Shown here: piece by piece, positions 41,651-50,323 of the stretch
How the letters are laid out: every line of letters begins with the position of its first letter
Position numbering within the stretch: position 1 is the stretch's first letter
Source of the DNA: Streptomyces sp. cg36
Lineage (GTDB): Bacteria; Actinomycetota; Actinomycetes; Streptomycetales; Streptomycetaceae
Direction of reading: 5' to 3'
DNA length: 64,000 nucleotides
Assembly: GCF_041080675.1 (NCBI RefSeq)
Contig: NZ_CP163520.1
Coordinates: 124,001 to 188,000, forward strand
The notes under the pieces: model-generated
What the model saw: the letters and a program-made list of their open reading frames with translations, nothing else
What the model was told of the DNA's origin: nothing
Database searches by the model: none
Position numbers and translations under genes: made by a program

Positions 41651-41977
41651 ATGAGCACACCCCACCAAGTCGTCGCCCGGCAGCTCGCCGCCTACAACTC
41701 CCACGACATCGAGGCGTTCTGCGCGACCTACGCCGAAGACGCCGTGGTCCACCGCCGCGACGGCAGCACGCTCAACGGCCGCAACGCCCTGCGCGACACA
41801 TACGCTGAACTGTTCGCCAAGGGCCGCTGCCGGGCCGTGGTCACCGGGCGGCTCACCCAGGGCGACTGGGTGGTCGACCACGAGGAGGCCCACGGCCTCA
41901 GCGAGGAGCCCGTTCGTGTGCTGGTGGCCTACCGCGTACGCCACGGACGCATCGACCGTGTCGACTTCCTCGGCTGA
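41651..41977 (+). CDS. SnoaL/NTF2-like small protein
   Basis: The 108-residue protein (QLAAYNSHDIEAFCATYAEDAVVHRRDGSTLNGRNALRDTYAELFA...) has the NTF2-like cone fold of SnoaL/steroid-isomerase-like proteins with unassigned substrates. The ATG at 41651 follows AGGAG by 11 bp; the in-frame GTG at 41639 is too close to that site. It is divergent from the tandem Lrp regulator, which may control it. Confidence 0.75.
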   Translation: MSTPHQVVARQLAAYNSHDIEAFCATYAEDAVVHRRDGSTLNGRNALRDTYAELFAKGRCRAVVTGRLTQGDWVVDHEEAHGLSEEPVRVLVAYRVRHGRIDRVDFLG

Positions 41978-42059
41978 GGGGCAGGCTCAGGGACCGGGCC
42001 CCATCGCGTTCCCGCCGGTGTTCCACACGCCGGGACGACATCGGGGATGCCGGGCCGCG

Positions 42060-42198
42060 AAACGCCCGACGGCCTGTGCCAGGCGGCGACCAAGTGGAGT
42101 TCCGTTTCGTGCATTTCGGCCTCGGAAGCGGCCCGGGCGGCGCGCGCCAGGCTGGCCGCGCTGCCGTCGATGCCTGCGGTGACAGGAGGACGGGTCAT
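42060..42198 (-). pseudogene. Universal stress protein fragment
   Basis: The minus-strand start MTRPPVTAGIDGSAASLARAARAASEAEMHETELHLVAAWHRP is a clear Usp N-terminus (GIDGS, then the LHLVxAW strand). After about 46 residues similarity is lost and the frame runs into unrelated sequence, so only the first third of the usual ~145- or ~290-residue protein remains. Confidence 0.6.
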
Positions 42199-42601
42199 CG
42201 TGAGCAGCTCCGGTCCAACTGCACTGCGACGGCGAAAGGGGCGTGCACGGGCGGGCGTCCGACAGCCCGGCCCCGGCCCTCACTCTGCGCCGGGGGATGG
42301 ACGTTCCGCAGGGGCTGGTCGGGCCAATCCGAACGGAAGCCGCCACCCGGCAGGCAGTTGTCCCGGCACGTGCATGGGGTGTGCCGGCCAACCCGACGGA
42401 CAGACGGTGAGGCCGTGGACCTGCCGGAAATCCCTTCGCGCTCGGCACCCCGCACGACGATGGCGCATCGCGCGCTTCTCTCCTTCGGTCAATGGGCATA
42501 GGCTGCTCGTCGCGCGCTCTGGACCTCGGCCGCCCCAGCTGGTCCCGCCGCGGCAGGATCAGCCTTCCCGCACAGTCCAAGGACCCACCCGGGAGGCGTC
42601 G
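42199..42601. other. Intergenic region in the decayed patch
   Basis: No ORF with family similarity was found. The sequence lies between a Usp fragment and an interrupted ORF and is probably degenerate coding DNA or a promoter region. Confidence 0.3.
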
Positions 42602-43132
42602 ATGGGCCGCTCCAGCAGCATCACCGGTCCGCCCTGCTTGGCACACGATCACGTCACGGTCGGAGAAGGACACGTCACTCGTCCGGACCCCGTCGATGCC
42701 CGGCGGCTGGCACTCACCATCGAGGTCCCCCGCCTCCCGGGAAGTCATGCCGCCCTGGCCGTCATCGCCACCACGGCCCTCAACACCCTGGGATTTCCGG
42801 CCCAGTTGGTCTAGCGACTGAGCGAAGCCGCCCGGATCGTCGCTCAGTACGTGGCGGCACACAGCTCCGCCCCGGTCTACCAACTCCAGCTGACGTCGGC
42901 CAGTACGGGGGTGACCGTTGCCGCCACCAGCTACCGTGATCCGGCGAGCGTCCGCCAACCCGCCTGGTACCGGGCCGCCCGCGCCACCGCACCCCGCGCG
43001 GACCCCATCCGGCACGACTCGACCCCGCCGCCGTCCCACAACACCGAGGGCGGACTCCAGCTGCACCGCACCCCCGACGGACACATCCGCCTCGGCTGCC
43101 ATATCTCCTGGAACGCCGACGAGCCCTTCTGA
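42602..43132 (+). pseudogene. Unrecognised ORF interrupted by an in-frame TAG
   Basis: An ATG at 42602 opens a frame (MGRSSSITGPPCLAHDHVTV...) that meets TAG at 42812-42814, then stays open in the same frame to 43132 (RLSEAARIVAQYVAAHSSAPVYQ...). The second half reads like protein (helix, then beta-strands with QLTSASTGVTVAATSYRDP). A single base change would restore a 176-residue protein. I do not recognise the family. Confidence 0.4.
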
Positions 43133-43149
43133 AACCTCCCGTACCAGCA

Positions 43150-43650
43150 CTGCAGTTCCCTCGCGTCGGCCCCGTCCAACGGATCGAAGCTCGTCTGGTC
43201 GAGCAGCGCATCGAGGCAGTCACCATCGCCCTGGAACACGGCCCGGACGCCCGGCGCCATCAGGTCTGCGTACTCGGCAGTGCCCTCGACGGTGGCGCCC
43301 GGCTCCGGCGGGCCGGCGAGTACGCCGGGCGCAACAGCGAGACCCTGGCCGCCCGGCCCGTGTGGCTCTTCAGCGTCGGGCTCGCCCGCACGTTGAACGG
43401 ACGCTGGGACAGGTGGGCGGCGGTACCGGATCCCGTGCCGCAGCTGCGCGCCGCCCTCCGGGCCCGGGAGCACCAGCTCTTCACCGGGGCGATCAGCCCC
43501 GCGCACCTGCCGCCCAGGAACCGGCTGATGTACCGCATGCGGGGGTGGTCAGTACGGCGACCACCGCAACCGGCAGGAGATCGACAACTGGATCACCGCC
43601 ATTCTGCGCACCCTCATCCGCCCGGTCGTCCTCAAAGGCCCCGGTGTCCT
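43150..43650 (+). pseudogene. Flavodoxin-domain (HemG-like) protein remnant
   Basis: One frame reads VCVLGSALDGGARLRRAGEYAGRNSETLAARPVWLFSVG, which matches the middle of flavodoxin-domain proteins of Streptomyces dormancy islands. A second frame about 43547 onward reads QYGDHRNRQEIDNWITAILRTL, the usual C-terminus (GDHRDWxxIxxWA). The two halves are out of frame (shift near 43540) and the FMN-binding N-terminus is missing. Confidence 0.55.
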
Positions 43651-43759
43651 ATCCCTGACCCACGGTGCAAAGTAGCTGAGACTGATCATGGCTCCGGGGT
43701 GGCCGACGACGTCGCCCGCCTAGGCAGTACCTCTCCGATCATCTGCCCGTTAGCTTTGT

Positions 43760-44415
43760 ATGACTGGTCGCGGTGATCTGACGGACGCCGAGTGGGCTCG
43801 CCTGGAGCCGCTTCTACCGGTGAGCAATGGACGTTGTGGCAGGTGGCGGGATCACCGGCAGGTGATCAACGGGGTTCTACACCGGGTACGAACCGGAGTG
43901 CAGTGGCGTGACCTCCCCGAGAGGTTCGGTCCGTGGAAGGCCGTGCACAAGAGGCACCTGCAATGGTCGGCAGACGGCACCTGGGAGCGACCCTTGCAGC
44001 AGGTCCAGGCCGTCGCAGACGCCGAGGGATCCATTGACTGGGATGTCTCGGTTGACTCCACGGTGATGCGCGCCCATCAGCACGCCGCCGGCGCCCGCAA
44101 GGCTCCCCCGCCGCAGGTCGCCTCAAAGGGGGGCGACCGTGACGGAACATCAGATCGATCCGGCGTGGACATGCCTGGCAGGCCATCTGGAGGAGGTGGT
44201 GCTCCAGGTGAGGGCCTGGGCCGCTCGCGCGGCGGCTTCACCACCAAGGTCCGCCTGAGCACGGATGGCCGTTGCCGCCCGCTGTCGCTGCTGGTCACAC
44301 CCGGACAGCGGGCGGACTGCACCCAGTTCGAGCCGCTCATGAAGAAGATCCGCGTGGGTGCCGGCTCGGTCGCCGGTGCCCGGCAGGTCCTTGGCGAGCC
44401 GGCCTGCGAGTGCGC
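43760..44415 (+). pseudogene. IS5-family transposase, 3'-truncated
   Basis: The product starts DLTDAEWARLEPLLPVSNGRCGRWRDHRQVINGVLHRVRTGVQWRDLPERFGPW, a textbook IS5-group N-terminus, followed by the first DDE Asp region (WDVSVDSTVMRAHQH) and GGFTTKVRLSTDGRCRPL. Similarity stops around VLGEPACECA (normally VLADKAYSSRA), close to where the IS110 element begins. The C-terminal third with the last acidic residue is gone and is not found on the other side of IS110. Confidence 0.8.
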
Positions 44416-44633
44416 TCACCGGGCTCTACCTTCTTTCTGGGTTCGCCCCAGCCGTTCGTAGGGTTGTGGCACCCAGGGGGCCGGGTGTGGTTTTCATCGG
44501 GCTGCCGCTCGTGGCTCGCGATGCTTGGCCGCCCGGTCCCCCACGACGACTCGGCCGCCGATTGGGAAGTGCGAGCAAGTCGCTGCGTAGAGCAATGCCG
44601 GCGAGGTCGTCCATGGTACGAACTGCACGCACG
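44415..44633 (+). ncRNA. Candidate bridge RNA (seekRNA) region of IS110
   Basis: In IS110-group elements, the left non-coding end is transcribed into a structured bridge RNA that guides target and donor recognition. The ~220-nt interval between the left junction and the transposase ATG has the right size and place. I did not resolve its loops; assignment is by family rule only. Confidence 0.35.
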
Positions 44634-45830
44634 ATGAGCCGAATATGGGCGGGGACCGACTGCGGCAAGACCCACCACCACACCCTGGTCTTGAACGCCG
44701 AGGGTGAGACCCTGCTGTCCAGGCGGGTAGCCAACGATGAGCCCGAGCTGTCGAAGCTGATCGGCGATGTACTCGGCCTTGCCGATGGGCGGGAAGTTAC
44801 CTGGGCGCTGGACATGACCGGCGGCGAGCCCAGCTTGTTGATCAACCTCCTGGCCAACCACGGCCAGGAACTCGCCTACATCCCCGGGATGGCGGTCAAC
44901 CGCGCAACCGACAGCTACCGCGGCCAGGGGAAGACCGACGCTCGCGATGCCCACGTCATCGCGGACCAGGCCCGCATGCGCCGCGACCTGCTGCCCGTCC
45001 GTCTCGATGACGAAGCAGTCATCGAGCTGAGGCTCCTGACCGACCGCCGCACCGACCTGGTCGCCGAGCGAACCCGCGTCATCAACCGGCTTCGTGCCCT
45101 GCTCACCAGCATGTTTCCTGCGCTTGAACGTGCTCTGGACCTCGACAACGCCGGGCCCCTGCGGCTCCTGAACGGTTACCAGACCCCCGCTGCCATCCGC
45201 CGGATCGGCGCCGGGCGGCTGACGACGTGGCTGCGTAACCGGAAGGTCCGAGGCGCCCAGGCCCTCGCCGAGAAGGCTGTCGAGGCTGCTGAACGGCAGT
45301 ACACCGCCGTCGCTGGGGAGAAAGCCATCGCCAAGATGGTCCGCACCCTCGCTGAGGAGGTGATCAACCTCAACGAGAAGGTCACTGAGACCGACAAGCT
45401 CATCGAGGGCCGGTTTCGCGAGCACGAACTCGCCGAAGTGATCTCCTCGATGCCCGGCATCGGGCCCACCCTCGGCGCGGAATTCCTCGCAGCCGTGGGC
45501 GGCAGCCTGGAAGCCTTTCCTACCGCTGACCGCCTCGCGGCCTTCGCCGGCGTCACACCGGCCCCACGGGACTCGGGGAAGGTCAACGGCAACCTCCACC
45601 GGCCCACCCGCTACCACCGGCGTCTTCAACGGGTCTTCTACACATCCGCGCTGATCAGCATCCAGCGTGACCCCAACTCCCGTGCTTTCTACGACAGGAA
45701 GCGCGCGGAAGGGAAACGCCACGTTCAGGCCGTCCTTGCTCTCGCACGCCGACGCGTCAACGTGCTCTGGGCCCTGATCCGTGACCGACGGTGCTATCAA
45801 GTCACACCACCCGTCACCGAAGCCGCTTGA
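44634..45830 (+). CDS. IS110-family transposase (DEDD recombinase)
   Basis: The 398-residue protein starts MSRIWAGTDCGKTHHH (first acidic residue of the RuvC-like DEDD domain). It continues with ALDMTGGEPSLLINLL and GQGKTDARDAHVIADQARM, then the C-terminal Transposase_20 domain (ISSMPGIGPTLGAEFLAAVGG, RLAAFAGVTPAPRDSGKVNG). The frame is complete, so the element may still be active. The stop overlaps the 3' end of the exporter gene on the opposite strand by 17 bp. Confidence 0.92.
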   Translation: MSRIWAGTDCGKTHHHTLVLNAEGETLLSRRVANDEPELSKLIGDVLGLADGREVTWALDMTGGEPSLLINLLANHGQELAYIPGMAVNRATDSYRGQGKTDARDAHVIADQARMRRDLLPVRLDDEAVIELRLLTDRRTDLVAERTRVINRLRALLTSMFPALERALDLDNAGPLRLLNGYQTPAAIRRIGAGRLTTWLRNRKVRGAQALAEKAVEAAERQYTAVAGEKAIAKMVRTLAEEVINLNEKVTETDKLIEGRFREHELAEVISSMPGIGPTLGAEFLAAVGGSLEAFPTADRLAAFAGVTPAPRDSGKVNGNLHRPTRYHRRLQRVFYTSALISIQRDPNSRAFYDRKRAEGKRHVQAVLALARRRVNVLWALIRDRRCYQVTPPVTEAA

Positions 45831-47016
45831 CATCAGCATTGGGAAGCATCGACCGGGTGAGGACGCCGAGTGTGAGCAGGGCGAGCGCCGGCAGCACGGC
45901 GACGATGATCCCCATCGGCAAGGCGTCGGTGGCGCCACCCGCGCCGGCCAGCGGAGCAAGTGCCCCGCCGATCATGAACTGGCTGAAGCCGAGCAGAGCG
46001 GCGGCCGACCCGGCGTGTCCGCCGTGGTCGGCCAGGGCCTGGGCCGCGGCGTTCGGCATGACCAGGCCCACGCTGGAGACCAGGACGAACAGGCCGATCA
46101 GGAGCACGGGCAGGGGTGCCCGTGTCAGCACCGCGCCCAGGACCGTGGTGCCACCGGCTGTCGCGCCCAGCAGACCGGCGAGCAGCAGCACGCGGGCGCC
46201 GGCCCGGGCCACCAGCCGGCCGCTGATCTGGGCGGCCGCAATGAGTCCGGCGGCGTTGACGGCGAACACGGCGCTGTACTGCTGCGGTGACAAGCCGTGG
46301 ATTTCCTGCAGGACGAACGGCGAGCCGGAGATGTAGGCGAACATCGCCGCGAAGACCAGGCCGTTGGCCAGGACGTACCCGGTGAAGACCCGGTCGCTGA
46401 GCAGCTGCCCGACGACAGCCGGCAGCGGCCGGCGTGACGCGGAGGGGCGGGTCTGCGGCAGTCCTGCGGCGGAGGCCGCCAGTACCACGGCGCCGAGTAC
46501 GGCCAGGGCCACGAAGATTCCGGGCCAGGCCGTGACGCGCAGTAGCTGGCCGCCGAGGACCGGCGCGAACACCGGCGCCAGGCCGGTGATCAAGGTCAGT
46601 GCGGAGAAGAGACGTGCGGTGCGGGTTCCGGAGGTGCGGTCGCGGACCATGGCGTTGGCGATGACGATGCCGAACCCCCCGCCGATGCCCTGGACCAGGC
46701 GCAGACCGACGAAGGTCCGGACGTCGGGTGCCACCGCGCAGAGCGCGCTGGCGATCGTGTAGAGGGCGAGGCCCGCCAGCAACGGACGCCGCCGGCCGTA
46801 GGTGTCGCTCAGCGGCCCGGCGATCAGCTGCCCGATGGCCAGCCCGGCCAGGCAGGCGGTGATGGTGAGCTGGGTGGCCGCGGCGTCGGCGCGCAGGTCG
46901 CCGGCGAGGTCCGGCAGTCCGGGCAGGTAGCCGTCGATGGACAGTGGTCCCAGGGCCGCGAGCGCTGCGAGCAGGACGATGGATCGGGTGTGCCGGCCGG
47001 CGGCGTCGTTGCTCAT
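45814..47016 (-). CDS. Bcr/CflA-type MFS drug exporter
   Basis: The 400-residue protein has 12 predicted membrane segments and the Bcr/CflA opening LLAALAALGPLSIDGYLPGLPDLA, with the motif-A loop GPLSDTYGRRRPLLAG. It exports drugs or metabolites with proton antiport. It starts 3 bp after the stop of the reductase gene, as the last gene of the HxlR-controlled operon. The last codons (after TRSML) probably come from the IS110 right end, which replaced the native tail; loss of a few C-terminal residues should not abolish function. Confidence 0.9.
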   Translation of the reverse strand: MSNDAAGRHTRSIVLLAALAALGPLSIDGYLPGLPDLAGDLRADAAATQLTITACLAGLAIGQLIAGPLSDTYGRRRPLLAGLALYTIASALCAVAPDVRTFVGLRLVQGIGGGFGIVIANAMVRDRTSGTRTARLFSALTLITGLAPVFAPVLGGQLLRVTAWPGIFVALAVLGAVVLAASAAGLPQTRPSASRRPLPAVVGQLLSDRVFTGYVLANGLVFAAMFAYISGSPFVLQEIHGLSPQQYSAVFAVNAAGLIAAAQISGRLVARAGARVLLLAGLLGATAGGTTVLGAVLTRAPLPVLLIGLFVLVSSVGLVMPNAAAQALADHGGHAGSAAALLGFSQFMIGGALAPLAGAGGATDALPMGIIVAVLPALALLTLGVLTRSMLPNADVKRLR

Positions 47017-47019
47017 GGC

Positions 47020-47664
47020 TCAGTACGCCACGGTGATGCGGCGGCGGATCGCGGTGCCGCTCTCGATCGTGTCGGCCAAGGCGATCGCGTAGTCGGCGTA
47101 CGAGATGCGGCTGTTGCCGTCGTCGTCGGTGAGCAGGGTGTCCCCGGCGCTGCGGTAGGCGCCGGTCCGCTCGCCCGCTGCGATGACCGCGGCGGGCGAC
47201 ACGTACGTCCAGTCGAGGTCGTGCACGCCGCGGTAGAGGTCGAGCGCTTCGGACTGGGCCTGGGCGTTGGCCTTCCACAGCGCGGGGAAGTCCGGGTCGT
47301 CCATGACCCGGGCGCCGGTCGGCGTGCGCAGGCTGCCGGCACCGCCGATGGTGACCAGGCGGGTGACGCCGGCTCGGCGCAGTCCGTCGATCAGTGCACG
47401 GGCGGCACCGACGATCGTGGCGCGGTCGCTCTCCTGGCCGATCCGGGGGCCGACGGCCGACAGTACGGCGTCGTGGGAGGCGGCGAGTCCGGCGACCGCG
47501 ACGGGGTCGGTGACGTCACCGGTGGTCACGGTCAGGGCCTTGTGCTCGAGTCCGTCGACGTGGCCGGCTCGGGTGACCGCGGTGACGGTGTGGCCGCGGC
47601 GCAGGAGTTCCTCGGTGGTGGGCCGGCCGATGTTGCCGCTGGCACCGAACAGGACGATCTTCAT
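47020..47664 (-). CDS. NmrA-like NAD(P)-binding oxidoreductase
   Basis: The 214-residue atypical SDR begins MKIVLFGASGNIGRPTTEELLRRGHTVTAVTR (GxxGxxG Rossmann motif) and shows TTGDVTDPVAVAGLAASHDAVLSAVG, LVTIGGAGSL and a C-terminal ISYADYAIALADTIE helix. This is typical of NmrA/SDR_a5-type reductases often found next to HxlR regulators. The ATG at 47664 has the element AAGGAGCC upstream. Middle gene of a three-gene minus-strand operon. Substrate unknown. Confidence 0.88.
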   Translation of the reverse strand: MKIVLFGASGNIGRPTTEELLRRGHTVTAVTRAGHVDGLEHKALTVTTGDVTDPVAVAGLAASHDAVLSAVGPRIGQESDRATIVGAARALIDGLRRAGVTRLVTIGGAGSLRTPTGARVMDDPDFPALWKANAQAQSEALDLYRGVHDLDWTYVSPAAVIAAGERTGAYRSAGDTLLTDDDGNSRISYADYAIALADTIESGTAIRRRITVAY

Positions 47665-47687
47665 GTGTGGCTCCTTGTTTCTGCTGG

Positions 47688-48440
47688 TCACAGGATGGGC
47701 TGGCCGTCGGCGACGATGGCCGCGGTGATGCCGCGCTCGGCTGCGGCGTGCTGGAAGCGCTGCTCGATGTCGGGTTGCTCGGTGTAGAACGGCGGGTTGT
47801 GGAACAGGCCGTAGTGCATGGCGCAGACGGTGCCGGCGCCGAGTGCGACGGCGGCCTCGACGCCCTGCTCGGGGGTCATGGTCGCCGGGACGTTGGCCGC
47901 GTAGCCCTCGAAGTGGGCGATGACGCCGTTGACCGGGACGAACGCGACGTCGAACGGGCCGTGGTCGCGGGCGATCTGCCACCAGCTGCCGTGCCACTGC
48001 GTGTCGCCGCAGTGGATGACCCGCCGGCCGGCGCCTTCGACGACCCAGGCGACCTGGTCGCAGTCGTTGCCGCGCCAGTCCAGCGAGGTCACCGGAGTGA
48101 CGGTCAGCTCTCCGATGCGGCGTGGCTGGCCCAGGTCCTGGGCGACGGGGGTGATGCCCGCCTCGTGCAGCGCCGCCGCGCTCGGGGTGTGGCAGCCGAT
48201 CGTGCCGGTGGCCGCGATCCGGGCGATCAGGTCGTGGTCGTAGTGGTCGGGGTGCAGGTGGGTGATGAGGGCGTGGGTGCCGGGCGGGGTGTCGACCGGG
48301 TCGACCGGCCGGTGCGGCGGCCCCATCACCGGCGCCAGCGGAGCGACGTTCTCGAGCGGGTCGATCAGCAGGCGGGTGTCGCCGAGACGGATCTCGACGC
48401 CGGCCCAGGCCAGCCGACGCACGGAAAGGGTGGTGGTCAT
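47688..48440 (-). CDS. Metallo-beta-lactamase-fold hydrolase
   Basis: The 250-residue protein has the MBL signature THLHPDHYDHD (metal-binding HxHxDH), a later VIHCGDTQWH (Asp/His ligands) and AMHYGLFHNPP near the end. It is of the UlaG/YtnP-like class (lactonase or phosphodiesterase-like). The ATG at 48440 lies next to a 16-bp palindrome. It is the first gene of the operon that ends in the exporter; together they suggest detoxification of a small electrophile or lactone. Confidence 0.85.
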   Translation of the reverse strand: MTTTLSVRRLAWAGVEIRLGDTRLLIDPLENVAPLAPVMGPPHRPVDPVDTPPGTHALITHLHPDHYDHDLIARIAATGTIGCHTPSAAALHEAGITPVAQDLGQPRRIGELTVTPVTSLDWRGNDCDQVAWVVEGAGRRVIHCGDTQWHGSWWQIARDHGPFDVAFVPVNGVIAHFEGYAANVPATMTPEQGVEAAVALGAGTVCAMHYGLFHNPPFYTEQPDIEQRFQHAAAERGITAAIVADGQPIL

Positions 48441-48453
48441 GGGCCGCGACGCT

Positions 48454-48490
48454 AGACCTCTCTTGTTGAGAAAGTCAACAAGAGAGGTCT
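48454..48490. promoter_or_regulatory. Long palindromic operator for the HxlR regulator
   Basis: Arms AGACCTCTCTTGTTGA (48454-48469) and TCAACAAGAGAGGTCT (48475-48490) are perfect 16-bp inverted repeats with a 5-bp centre (GAAAG). The site is between the divergent HxlR and MBL genes and can control both. Confidence 0.85.
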
Positions 48491-48521
48491 GAATCTCAAC
48501 ACCACGATGTAGGGTGGTGGC

Positions 48522-49151
48522 ATGCGCACCTACGGGCAGTACTGCGGCATCGCGAAAACACTGGACACCGTCGGCGACCGATGGACCCTGCTGATCGTCC
48601 GTGAACTGTTCGCCCTGGGTCCGTGCCGGCACACCGACCTGCGCAACGGGCTGCCCGGGATCGCCAGCAACCTGCTGGTCGACCGGCTCCGCGAACTAGA
48701 GGAAGCCGGCCTGATCCACCGCGAGGCCGCCCCGCCGCCGGTGGCCACCACCCTGTTCTCCCTCACCGAGCGTGGCCGCGAGCTGGAGCCGGTGCTGCGG
48801 GAGCTGAGCCGGTGGGGCATGCCGCTGTTGCGTGAGCCGGGCGGCAGCGACACCTTCCGCACCCACTGGCTGGACATGCCCGCCCGAGCACTGACCGACC
48901 ACCGCCCCGACCAGCCGGCAATCGTCCTGCAACTGCACGCCGACGGCAACGAAGACCTGGTCATCGAAGTCAAGGACGGCTCGGTACACACCCACGCCGG
49001 CCGCGTCGACCACCCCACCGCGTCCCTGACCGGACCGCCGCACCTGCTGGCCGCGACCCTGCTCGGCGACCTCGACCTGAGCACCGCACTGCAGCAAGGC
49101 CTGCGGCTCAGCGGCGAACACGAGGCAGTACTGCGCATCCTGCCCCGCTGA
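48522..49151 (+). CDS. HxlR-family transcriptional regulator with C-terminal SCP2-like domain
   Basis: The 209-residue protein starts with the HxlR pattern YCGIAKTLDTVGDRWTLLIVRELFALGPCRHTDLRNGLPGIASNLLVDRLRELEEAGLIHR, including a conserved Cys near the N-terminus (Cys8). Residues ~120-205 resemble a sterol-carrier-like domain seen in this subfamily. It is divergent from the MBL-reductase-exporter operon and should repress it through the palindrome at 48454-48490, releasing on a reactive ligand or oxidation. Confidence 0.9.
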   Translation: MRTYGQYCGIAKTLDTVGDRWTLLIVRELFALGPCRHTDLRNGLPGIASNLLVDRLRELEEAGLIHREAAPPPVATTLFSLTERGRELEPVLRELSRWGMPLLREPGGSDTFRTHWLDMPARALTDHRPDQPAIVLQLHADGNEDLVIEVKDGSVHTHAGRVDHPTASLTGPPHLLAATLLGDLDLSTALQQGLRLSGEHEAVLRILPR

Positions 49152-49355
49152 TGTGCGAGTAGTTGCCGTACAGAAAGTGCCGCTGAGATTGGTCTTGCTC
49201 GTGCTGGGCTACTTCGGCGGGGGCTTCGAGCTGACGGGGGCCGGCGCCCGCGCGCAGTTCGCGTGGGTCGGGGATGTGGTTGTACAGGGTGCCCGGGGAG
49301 ACGCCGAGCAGCTTGGCGATCGAGGTGATGCAGCGGCCGGGGTCGGGCAGCAGGT
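49150..49355 (-). pseudogene. Serine recombinase (resolvase) C-terminal remnant
   Basis: The minus strand reads [33 protein letters not shown], the C-terminal HTH of Hin/resolvase-type serine recombinases (SIAxxLGVSxxTLYxH). The catalytic domain is missing: the sequence breaks at about 49355, where hypD starts on the other strand. It marks a deletion or insertion junction. Confidence 0.65.
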
Positions 49356-49357
49356 CG

Positions 49358-50323
49358 CGTGCGGACGAACTGCTGCCCGCGGGCATCCGCATGATCCACG
49401 GGCCGGGCTGCCCGGTCTGCGTGACGCCGCTGGAGACCCTGGACCGCGCGCTGGCCATCGCCGCCCGGCCCGAGGTCCTCCTGACCAGTTTCGGAGACAC
49501 GCTCCGCGTCCCGGGTACCCGCACCGACCTCCTGGCACCGCGGGCACGCGGCTCCGACGTCCGGGTCGTCTGCACCCCGATGGACGCGGTACGCCTGGCC
49601 CGGACCCACCCCGGCCGCGAAGTCGTCTTCCTCGCCGTCGGGTTCGAGACCACGGCACCCGCCAACGCGATGGCCGTCCTGCACGCCGAACGACTGGGCC
49701 TGGACAACTTCTCGGTGCTGGTCAGCCACGTCCTGGTGCCGCCCGCGATGACCGCGCTGCTCGACGACCCCGACTGCGAGGTGCAGGCGTTCCTGGCGGC
49801 CGGGCACGTGTGCGCCGTGATGGGGTGGCGCGCATACGAGCCGATCGCCGCCCGTCACCGGGTGCCCGTGGTGGTCACCGGCTTCGAACCCCTCGACCTC
49901 ATCGAAGGGATCCTCATGGCCGTACGCCAACTGGAGACGGGCCGGCACACGGTCGAGAACCAGTACGCCCGCGCCGTCCGGCGCGAGGGCAACACCGCCG
50001 CCCAGGCAGCGGTGCACCGGGTCTTCCAGGTCACCGACCGGACCTGGCGCGGCATCGGCACCCTGCCGGCCAGCGGACTCGAACTCACCGCACGCTACGC
50101 ACGGTTCGACGCGGCACGGCGCTTCGGCCTCGCGGACCTGCACTCGCACGAGGATCCCGACTGCATCGCCGGCGCCATCCTCACGGGGGCCCGGCTGCCC
50201 ACCGACTGCGCGGCCTACGGGACCCGCTGCACCCCCCTCACCCCCCTCGGTGCGCCCATGGTGTCCACCGAGGGCACCTGCGCCGCGTTTCACGCCGCAG
50301 GCCGGACCCGGAAAGCCCGATGA
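49358..50323 (+). pseudogene. hypD: hypD, 5'-truncated hydrogenase maturation gene
   Basis: Similarity to HypD starts at [23 protein letters not shown], about residue 65 of a normal ~370-residue protein, and then runs to the end ([20 protein letters not shown], ...[13 protein letters not shown]..., [21 protein letters not shown]). The N-terminal segment with the CGGHTH cysteine needed for Fe(CN)2CO assembly is missing. The frame continues upstream into recombinase DNA, so any product would be a chimera. The stop overlaps the hypE start (ATGA). Confidence 0.85.

Larger units (their letters stand above)
44415..45840 (+). mobile_element. IS110-family insertion sequence (boundaries approximate)
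   Basis: The element carries one transposase gene (44634-45830), preceded by ~220 bp of non-coding DNA and followed by a very short right end. IS110 elements lack terminal inverted repeats, so the ends are set by where the flanking genes break: the IS5 transposase on the left (near 44415) and the last codons of the Bcr/CflA exporter gene on the right. Confidence 0.7.

Noticed and set aside
40417..41658. Tandem Lrp regulator starting at 41658
   Set aside because: That start would overlap the divergent SnoaL-like gene start; GTG 41550 or 41421 is more plausible.
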